NCBI GenBank assembly: GCA_031282705.1 | Contig: JAITDF010000392.1 | Location: forward strand, 1 to 7,285 | From: Opitutaceae bacterium | GTDB lineage: Bacteria > Verrucomicrobiota > Verrucomicrobiia > Opitutales > Opitutaceae | Direction of reading: 5' to 3' | Length of the DNA: 7,285 nucleotides | In this document: positions 1 to 4,741 of the stretch, piece by piece | How the letters are laid out: every line of letters starts with the position of its first letter | How positions within the stretch are numbered: position 1 is the first letter of the stretch | Made by a program: the position numbers and the translations under genes | Notes under the pieces: model-generated | Seen by the model: the letters and a program-made list of their open reading frames with translations, nothing else | Told to the model about the DNA's origin: nothing | Databases searched by the model: none

Positions 1-59
1 TCTCGCCGAGACCGCCGCGTTCGTCACTCGTGGCTCCCGGCGGTCTCGGCGAGACCGCC
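1..59. repeat. Pair of GC-rich palindromes in inverted orientation (REP-like)
   Basis: Positions 39-59 form a near-perfect palindrome with arms ggcggtctc (39-47) and gagaccgcc (51-59) around a GGC centre. Positions 1-16 are the matching unit in the opposite orientation (centre GCC at 5-7), cut by the window edge. As a result, 1-17 and 38-54 are a perfect 17-bp inverted repeat separated by 20 bases. Each unit could form its own hairpin, or the two could pair with each other. The arrangement resembles bacterial REP/BIME-type extragenic palindromes. It is contiguous with the motif-bearing segment at 61-105, so it probably belongs to the same repeat element. No function can be assigned. Confidence 0.75.
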
Positions 60-60
60 C

Positions 61-105
61 TACCAAAAGCCTGCCAAAAGACTGGCTGCCGCGTAACATC
101 AGTTA
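61..105. repeat. Left copy of the dispersed CTGATGTTACGC-ended repeat
   Basis: Positions 71-79 (ctgccaaaa) and 91-105 (gcgtaacatcagtta) recur in the same order on the opposite strand at 7277-7285 and 7252-7266. The intervening spacer is 11 bases here and 10 there, and it differs in sequence. A short direct repeat, ccaaaag, lies at 63-69 and 74-80. Read on the minus strand the segment begins CTGATGTTACGC, as do the other copies, so 102-105 looks like the outer boundary of an element running leftward out of the window. The repetition is directly visible; calling it one end of a mobile or REP-type element is inference. Confidence 0.7.
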
Positions 106-109
106 TAAT
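82..109 (+). promoter_or_regulatory. Possible sigma70-like promoter at the repeat edge
   Basis: A perfect TATAAT lies at 104-109 at the outer edge of the left repeat. Sixteen bases upstream, CTGGCT (82-87) matches only three of six -35 positions. If active it would fire toward the lptE-like gene, but a terminator-like hairpin follows within about 10 bases of the expected start site and the gene is more than 400 bases away. The -10 match may be chance in a locally AT-rich stretch. Confidence 0.2.
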
Positions 110-118
110 TACCAGGTA

Positions 119-144
119 ACAAAACCCTTGCGGTTTTTGTTTTT
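119..144 (+). terminator. Weak intrinsic-terminator-like hairpin
   Basis: The arms aaaacc (121-126) and ggtttt (132-137) flank a 5-base loop. The stem can be lengthened through a one-base bulge to ac/gt, and the tract tgttttt follows. The shape is that of a Rho-independent terminator, but with only two G-C pairs it would be unstable. It might end transcription arriving from the left, outside the window. Confidence 0.3.
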
Positions 145-164
145 CCGGTCTTCGTGTCTTTCGC

Positions 165-192
165 GGCTGCCCGGTTAAGGCTGCCCGGTTAA
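165..192. repeat. Perfect 14-bp tandem duplication
   Basis: The unit ggctgcccggttaa occurs at 165-178 and again, with no spacer and no mismatch, at 179-192. It lies in non-coding sequence. A duplication of this length next to the other repeats may reflect slippage or a target duplication, but no element lies between the copies. Confidence 0.9.
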
Positions 193-219
193 TTTTCAGG
201 GAGCCTCTAAAAACTCATT

Positions 220-370
220 TTGAACGGAAGGAAACAAAGGAAACGAAGATGAAAAACAAAGAAAACCCCGGTTTGACGGCTGGCTTTAACTTGCTTGCTA
301 AAAACAGGTTGGGAACCCATGGCAAGCACCCCTCTGTTGTTCTTCGTTCTCTTTGTTGCCTTCTGTTCAA
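220..370. repeat. 30-bp imperfect inverted repeat, purine-rich/pyrimidine-rich arms
   Basis: The reverse complement of 341-370 matches 220-249 at 26 of 30 positions, including the runs ttgaac, aacaaag and aacgaaga. The 91-base interval (250-340) has no credible coding frame. Transcribed across, it would give a long stem with a large loop. It could equally be two inverted copies of one intergenic repeat unit rather than a functional RNA. No matching protein family or known RNA was recognised. Confidence 0.75.
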
Positions 371-378
371 TTTTCAGA

Positions 379-503
379 ACCTCCTCTGATGTTACGCGTT
401 CTCTTTCCTCTTTCCTCTTTCTCCCGGCTTGCACCTGACGAAAGAAGAAAGAGAAAAAGGAAAGAGAAAGAAAACGGACGCTTCCGCGTAACATCAGACC
501 TCC
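379..503. mobile_element. MITE-like palindromic element with terminal inverted repeats and candidate target duplication
   Basis: The 13-bp terminal inverted repeat ctgatgttacgcg (386-398) is matched perfectly by its reverse complement at 485-497. ACCTCC lies immediately outside the 385-497 unit at both 379-384 and 498-503, as a target-site duplication would. Inside, a polypyrimidine tract (about 399-425) faces a polypurine tract (about 440-474). These arms are partly complementary, so the whole unit could fold into one large hairpin. No transposase is encoded, so it would be non-autonomous. One caution: acctccctt also occurs at 498-506 and again at 511-519, so the supposed duplication sits in a locally repeated sequence. 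The terminal motif is shared with the repeats at both window edges. Confidence 0.5.
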
Positions 504-538
504 CTTCAAAACCTCCCTTTAATATCTCCTTTGATTAA

Positions 539-552
539 TTTCCTCCCGCCTC
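539..552 (+). promoter_or_regulatory. Pyrimidine-rich leader in place of a ribosome binding site (lptE-like gene)
   Basis: The bases just before the ATG at 553 read tttcctcccgcctc, with no purine-rich Shine-Dalgarno sequence. A very similar run precedes the ATG at 4742. Initiation here may be Shine-Dalgarno-independent, for example through ribosomal protein S1 or lack of structure; this is inference. Confidence 0.35.
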
Positions 553-1149
553 ATGCATCAGGAAAAGCATTGCACTCCGCCCGCCTTTTTCCACGGCCAC
601 GGCCGCGCGGCCCTCTCCCGGCGCCGCCTTGCCGGGTTCGCCGCGCTCGCGTGTCTGCTGTTCGCGACCGCCTGCTCGCATTACCGGCTCGGCGCCGGCG
701 GCAGGCCCGCCTTCTCCACGCTTTATATCGCGCCGTTGGAAAACGGGGCCGGCCTCCCGCAGGGCGTCGCGCTTTTTTCCACGCAACTCCGCGAGACCTT
801 CCTGCGCGACAGCCGGGTGGTGCTGGTCAACGACCCCGCCTCCGCCGACGCCACGCTCACCGTGGAGCTTGTCCGCCTCGACCGCGGCATGACGAGCGCG
901 CGCGCCCACGACACCGGCCTCGCGCGCAAATTCGACCTCACGCTCGCCTCGCGCTGCACGCTCCGCGACAACCGCGCCGGCCGGCTCCTCATCGACAGGC
1001 GCCCCGTCACCGCCACCCGCCAGGTTTTCTCGACCCCCGCGCCCGCCGTGACGCAAAGCGACCAGCTCCAGGCCGAATACAACACCATGCCGCTCCTCGC
1101 CGGCGCGCTCGCGGAAAACATTTCCCATGCCGTGCTGGACGTGTGGTGA
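553..1149 (+). CDS. lptE: LptE-like outer-membrane lipoprotein
   Basis: This encodes a 198-residue lipoprotein resembling LptE, the lipoprotein that plugs the LptD barrel and helps insert LPS into the outer leaflet of the outer membrane. The N-terminus has an Arg-rich stretch (residues 18-25), a hydrophobic segment (26-38) and a lipobox ending ATAC, giving a lipidated Cys41. The mature part begins SHYRLG and continues into a segment reading LYIAPLENGAGLP, the usual opening of the LptE fold (a G-Y-x-L-like start, then a strand with I-x-P and N). After this come an amphipathic helix (FSTQLRETFL) and a DATLTVEL-like strand; total length suits the family. The residue at -3 of the lipobox is Ala rather than the commoner Leu. 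The ATG at 553 is the only start that leaves a proper signal peptide; a basic n-region of about 25 residues is long but acceptable. It is the first gene of the co-directional set, 103 bp before the glycosyltransferase. The LptE family is poorly conserved, so another secretin-like or DUF lipoprotein is the main alternative. Confidence 0.7.
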   Translation: MHQEKHCTPPAFFHGHGRAALSRRRLAGFAALACLLFATACSHYRLGAGGRPAFSTLYIAPLENGAGLPQGVALFSTQLRETFLRDSRVVLVNDPASADATLTVELVRLDRGMTSARAHDTGLARKFDLTLASRCTLRDNRAGRLLIDRRPVTATRQVFSTPAPAVTQSDQLQAEYNTMPLLAGALAENISHAVLDVW

Positions 1150-1206
1150 GCGGCGCGGGCCCCCTTTTGGCGGCGCGAGGGATTTCGTCATTGTCTTTTT
1201 ACCCGG

Positions 1207-1235
1207 AAACGATGCGCTGGTGCGCCTGTTTTTTT
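1207..1235 (+). terminator. Weak hairpin plus T-run between lptE-like and GT9 genes
   Basis: Within the 103-bp gap a stem gcgc/gcgc (1214-1217 and 1222-1225, loop tggt) can be extended across a small internal loop by aaac/gttt (1207-1210 and 1228-1231). It ends in a run of seven T (1229-1235). It could be a leaky terminator or attenuator that lowers expression of the downstream genes. The stem is short and the T-run overlaps its outer arm, so support is weak. Nothing else is seen in 1150-1252. Confidence 0.2.
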
Positions 1236-1252
1236 GCAACCCAGCCATTTTG

Positions 1253-2509
1253 ATGACCAGCACCAGTTCAAAAACCCTTTTGCTGCTTTGGATCGACGCG
1301 CATTTCTTTCCCGTGATTTGCGCGGCGGCGACGTGGTGGCGCCGGCTGGCCGGGCTGTTCACCCGGCCCGACCGGAAAACACCGCCGCGCAGCATCATCT
1401 TCCTGAAACTCGCCGAGCAGGGCTCGACCGTGCTGGCCGGCGAAATGATCAAGCAGGCGGCGGAACGCGTCGGGCGCGAAAACGTGTATTTCCTCATGTT
1501 CGAGGAAAACCGCTTCATCCTCGACGTGATGGGCCTCGTGCCCCCGGAAAACGTGCTCACCATCCGCACGCGCTCGGCCTGGTCGATGGCCGCGAGCTGC
1601 CTGGCCCGCCTGCGCGAAATCCGGCGCCGCCGCATCGACGCGTGCATCGACATGGAGTTCTTCGCGCGCTCCTCGGCGGTGATCTCCTACCTGATGGGCA
1701 CGCGCATCCGCGTCGGCTTCCACTGCTATTTCGGCGAAGGGCCGTATCGCGGCGATTTGTTCACCCACCGCGTGCTCTACAACGCGCACCTCCACGCCTC
1801 GAAAATCTTCCTCACCCTGGTCAACGCCCTCGACGCGCCGCCGGAAAAACTGCCCACCTTCAACTACGCGCCGCCCGCCCGCGTCAGCCTGCCGCTGTTC
1901 GCGCCGGCGGCAGAGGAGGTGGCGGAGGTGGCGAAAATGCTGGACGGGCTGGCCGGCGGCGCCGCCGGCGGCGGGCCGCGCCGCCTGATCCTGCTCAACG
2001 CCAACGCCAGCGACCTCATGCCCCTGCGCAAATGGGAGCCGCAAAACTACGTCGAACTCGCGAAACGCCTGCTGGACGCCTTCCCCGACGCCGCCATCGG
2101 CTTCACCGGCGGCCCCTCCGAGGCGGCGAAAGTCGAAGGCCTCGTGCGCCAGGCCGGCTCGCCGCGCTGCCTCTGCCTGGCCGGCCGCACCACGCTGCGG
2201 CAGCTGCTCGTCGTTTACGGACTCGCGGAAATCCTCGTGACCAACGACAGCGGCCCCGCCCACTTCGCCGCCCTCACCCCCGTGGACGTGGTGGTGCTCT
2301 TCGGCCCCGAGACCCCCCTGCTCTTCGGCACCCTCAGCCCGCGCAACCACAGCATCTGGGCCGGCCTCGCGTGCTCCCCCTGCATCAACGCCTGGAACAA
2401 CCGCCAGACCGCCTGCCGCGACGCCGCCTGCATGAAAGCCATCACCGTCAACCAAGTTTTCCAAACCGTATGCCAAGTCTATCGCCAAAGAACACAAACC
2501 CCGGCCTGA
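1253..2509 (+). CDS. Glycosyltransferase family 9 (heptosyltransferase-like) protein
   Basis: This encodes a 418-residue protein of the GT9/ADP-heptose:LPS heptosyltransferase type, a GT-B-fold enzyme that transfers a sugar from a nucleotide donor to an LPS-like acceptor at the inner face of the cytoplasmic membrane. A hydrophobic N-terminal segment (about residues 8-28) may anchor it. Residues 47-67 (IIFLKLAEQGSTVLAG) occupy the first Rossmann strand and loop. The donor-binding C-terminal half has LLNANAS (247-253), W261 in KWEP, FTGGPSE (284-290) and the family signature TNDSGPAH (330-337), followed by VVVLFGPETP. A C-terminal Cys cluster (C374, C377, C388, C393) sits in a C-x2-C...C-x4-CM pattern. 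The acidic residue usually found in the first loop (G-D) is replaced by GS. I chose the ATG at 1253. The upstream ATG at 1127 would overlap lptE by 23 bp and add 42 residues with no family character. The end overlaps the next gene by 40 bp. The sugar and acceptor cannot be read from the sequence. Confidence 0.85.
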   Translation: MTSTSSKTLLLLWIDAHFFPVICAAATWWRRLAGLFTRPDRKTPPRSIIFLKLAEQGSTVLAGEMIKQAAERVGRENVYFLMFEENRFILDVMGLVPPENVLTIRTRSAWSMAASCLARLREIRRRRIDACIDMEFFARSSAVISYLMGTRIRVGFHCYFGEGPYRGDLFTHRVLYNAHLHASKIFLTLVNALDAPPEKLPTFNYAPPARVSLPLFAPAAEEVAEVAKMLDGLAGGAAGGGPRRLILLNANASDLMPLRKWEPQNYVELAKRLLDAFPDAAIGFTGGPSEAAKVEGLVRQAGSPRCLCLAGRTTLRQLLVVYGLAEILVTNDSGPAHFAALTPVDVVVLFGPETPLLFGTLSPRNHSIWAGLACSPCINAWNNRQTACRDAACMKAITVNQVFQTVCQVYRQRTQTPA

Positions 2510-4719
2510 GCAAAAGGCCGGCCCTTGAGCCGGTGCCGCCCCGCGCGCCGGAGCCGCCCGCCGCGCCGCCGCAGCAGCCGCCCGCCGCGACACCGCCCCT
2601 CCCCGCGCCGGGACGCCTCCCGTGGTGGCGGGACGAGGCGCGCATGGCCCGCGTCGCCATCATCCTGCTCGCCGGCCTGTTCGTCGCCGCGCCCGCCTTC
2701 CACGGCACCTGGCTGTGGGACGACGACCAGGAAATCACCACCAACGGCGCGCTGACCAGCCTCGCCGGCCTGAAAGCCATCTGGGGCGGCAAGGCCGGCG
2801 CGGACTGGCTGCCGTTGAAATCGACCATCCTCTGGCTCGAATGGCACCTCTGGGAATACAACAACACCTGCTACCACGTCGCCAACACCCTCTTCCACCT
2901 CCTCAACACCCTGCTGGTCTGGCGCCTGTTCTCCCTGCTGCGCCTCCGCTGGGCCTGGGTGGGCGGGCTGCTGTTCGCCATCCACCCGATATTGATGGAG
3001 TCGATCGGCTGGGTCTCGGAGCAGAAAAACACCATCGCGCTCGCCTTCATGCTGCCGGCGCTGTGCGCCTACATCCGCTACGACCAGGCCGGCGAAAACG
3101 CCCCCGGCAGGTGGCGGTTTTACGCGCTCTCGCTGCTGTGCTTCATCGCCTCCCTGCTGTGCAAAAGCGCCGGCGTGATGCTGCCCTTCCTCCTCCTCCT
3201 CTACGACTGGTGGAAGCACGACCGGCTGCGTCCGAGCGACCTCCTGCTCATCGGCGCGATGGGCTGCGCGCTCGGCCTCCTCTTCGTCGGCGGGCTCGCG
3301 CTGGAGACCGGCCTGCGCGGCAAACCCGTCCCGTGGCTGAAATACGCCGGCGCCGGCCTCCTGTCCGGCGCGCTGGCCCCGGCGCTCGGGCTCTTGTGGT
3401 GGGAGATAAAAGGCGGCGGCGACGCGTGGCGGCACGCGTGGCGGCTCGTGCGCATCACCCTGCCGTTCTTCGCGGTGTCCGTCGTCATCTCCGTGGTCAC
3501 CGTCCACTTCCAGCTCAAAAACGCCATCGGCGCCGAAGGCATCCCCGTCGGCGGCATCCTCTCGCGCACGGCGGTGGCCGGCGCGTCCGTCTGGTTCTAC
3601 CTCTGGAAATGCGTCTGGCCCTTCGACCTGCTGCCCATTTACCCCAAATGGGAACTCGGCAAACTCGGCATGGTGGACGGCAAGTGGACGGAGCTGGCCC
3701 CCCCCGCGTGGCACGAAATCCTCCTCCCCTGGCTGGCCGCGCTCGCCGTTTTCCTCCTCCTCTGGAAATGGCGCAAAACCAGGACCCGCCCCCTCCTCCT
3801 CGGCCTCGGCTTCTTCTTCATCAACCTCGTGCCCGTGCTCGGCTTCATGACCATGTCCTACATGCGCATCACCTGGGCGGCGGACCACTTTGTGTATATC
3901 TCGGTCATCGGCATCATCGGCCTGGCCGTGGCCGGCGCGGCCTGGGTTTACGACCGCGCCACCTCCGACTGGAAACCCTGGGTGCTGGCCGGCGTGATGC
4001 TCGCCACCCTCCACGTCGGCATCGACGCGCACCGCTACTGCGGCATCTTCGCCGGCGAAGCCCCCATGTGGCAGCACACCATGCGCGGCAACAACAACGC
4101 CTGGCAGGCCCACAGCCGCTACGGAAAAGTCATGCTCGACACCGGCAAGTTCGACGCCGCCTTCTACCACATCAGCCAGTCCAACCGCCTCCGCCCCGAC
4201 CTCGCCGAGACCAACAACAACATGGGCGTGCTCCTCCTGCAAAAAAAACGCGTCGCCGAAGCCATCAACTACTTCCGCATCGCCGCCGAGACGATGCCCA
4301 TGCCCGCCTTCCTCATCAACTACGCCAACGCCCTCGCCAACAACGGCCGCGGCGCGGAGGCCGTGCCCGTGTATGAGAAAGTCCTCAAGGACTCCCCGGA
4401 CAACCCCGTCATACAATGCAACTACGGCGTGGCGCTCGCGCAGGCCGGCTTCCGCGAACGCGCGATCGCCGCCTTCGAGCACGCCCTCAAGCTCAACCCC
4501 GGCATGCCCGACGCGAAACGCAACCTCGACCAGCTCCGCGCCGCCGGCACCGCCGCCGCCACCACCGGCGCCGGCATCTCCGTGTCGCCGCAAGCCGCCG
4601 GCCTGGTCGCCCCCGTGCTCGGCTCGCCCACCGCGATGCCAAGCACGCCCGGCGTGGACATAAGCCAGATACCGGAAGTCTTCCGCCCGCAAACCACCTC
4701 GACGCTCAACGCCAGATAA
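2470..4719 (+). CDS. Polytopic membrane protein with C-terminal TPRs (TMTC-like, putative GT-C glycosyltransferase)
   Basis: This encodes a 749-residue protein with three parts. Residues 1-55 are a Pro/Ala-rich, probably cytoplasmic tail. Residues about 60-520 form roughly ten membrane segments. They carry WDDD (83-86) after the first helix, CYHVANTLFHLLN (134-146), AIHPILMESIGW (170-181, with H172, P173, E177 and W181), and RITWAADHFVYISVIG (466-481) in a late helix. Residues 542-678 hold four TPR units, followed by a low-complexity Ala/Thr/Pro-rich end. The acidic pair after TM1, the HP...E...W motif and the R...AD/ERYxY-like motif next to TPRs match the pattern of TMTC O-mannosyltransferases and their many bacterial homologues. 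Those use lipid-phosphate sugars on the outer face of the membrane. Enzymatic activity is inferred, not shown. I chose the ATG at 2470, overlapping the GT9 gene by 40 bp. An in-frame ATG at 2644, with GAGG at 2635-2638 before it, would remove the Pro-rich tail and is a real alternative. Confidence 0.75.
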   Translation: MPSLSPKNTNPGLSKRPALEPVPPRAPEPPAAPPQQPPAATPPLPAPGRLPWWRDEARMARVAIILLAGLFVAAPAFHGTWLWDDDQEITTNGALTSLAGLKAIWGGKAGADWLPLKSTILWLEWHLWEYNNTCYHVANTLFHLLNTLLVWRLFSLLRLRWAWVGGLLFAIHPILMESIGWVSEQKNTIALAFMLPALCAYIRYDQAGENAPGRWRFYALSLLCFIASLLCKSAGVMLPFLLLLYDWWKHDRLRPSDLLLIGAMGCALGLLFVGGLALETGLRGKPVPWLKYAGAGLLSGALAPALGLLWWEIKGGGDAWRHAWRLVRITLPFFAVSVVISVVTVHFQLKNAIGAEGIPVGGILSRTAVAGASVWFYLWKCVWPFDLLPIYPKWELGKLGMVDGKWTELAPPAWHEILLPWLAALAVFLLLWKWRKTRTRPLLLGLGFFFINLVPVLGFMTMSYMRITWAADHFVYISVIGIIGLAVAGAAWVYDRATSDWKPWVLAGVMLATLHVGIDAHRYCGIFAGEAPMWQHTMRGNNNAWQAHSRYGKVMLDTGKFDAAFYHISQSNRLRPDLAETNNNMGVLLLQKKRVAEAINYFRIAAETMPMPAFLINYANALANNGRGAEAVPVYEKVLKDSPDNPVIQCNYGVALAQAGFRERAIAAFEHALKLNPGMPDAKRNLDQLRAAGTAAATTGAGISVSPQAAGLVAPVLGSPTAMPSTPGVDISQIPEVFRPQTTSTLNAR

Positions 4720-4727
4720 CTTTCCCG

Positions 4728-4741
4728 ATTTCCCTCCCGCC
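4728..4741 (+). promoter_or_regulatory. Pyrimidine-rich leader before the YfhO-like gene
   Basis: The 22-bp gap between the TPR membrane protein gene and the YfhO-like gene ends with atttccctcccgcc immediately before ATG. No Shine-Dalgarno sequence is present. The run closely resembles the one before the lptE-like start (539-552), differing by one inserted C and the final TC. Confidence 0.35.

Larger units (their letters stand above)
103..552. other. Gene-free intergenic region upstream of the lptE-like gene
   Basis: Base composition drops sharply in GC compared with the genes, and purine-rich and pyrimidine-rich stretches dominate. The short open frames on both strands here translate to low-complexity Lys/Arg/Phe/Ser-rich sequence with no recognisable motif, so I do not call any gene. 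The region holds the terminator-like hairpin, the tandem duplication, the 30-bp inverted repeat and the MITE-like unit described separately. The promoter for the downstream genes should lie in it, most plausibly in the AT-rich stretch 515-541, but I see no convincing -35/-10 pair there. Confidence 0.7.

Noticed and set aside
273..301. TTGACG (273-278) as a -35 box with TGCTAA (296-301) as -10
   Set aside because: The spacing of 17 is right but the -10 matches poorly, and it lies inside the loop of the 30-bp inverted repeat. Not enough to call a promoter.
207..509. Minus-strand 100-codon frame across the intergenic region
   Set aside because: Its translation derives from the purine/pyrimidine tracts and inverted repeats, giving Lys/Arg/Phe/Ser runs. 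It crosses several repeat features and shows no protein family pattern.
353..538. Plus-strand 61-codon frame
   Set aside because: It spans the MITE-like unit and its polypurine tract, has no motif and no ribosome binding site, and is best explained by repeat sequence.
531..1253. Plus-strand 240-codon frame overlapping the lptE-like gene
   Set aside because: It is Arg/Pro/His-rich and motif-free, and lies in a different frame from the lipoprotein, which has a clear signal peptide and lipobox.
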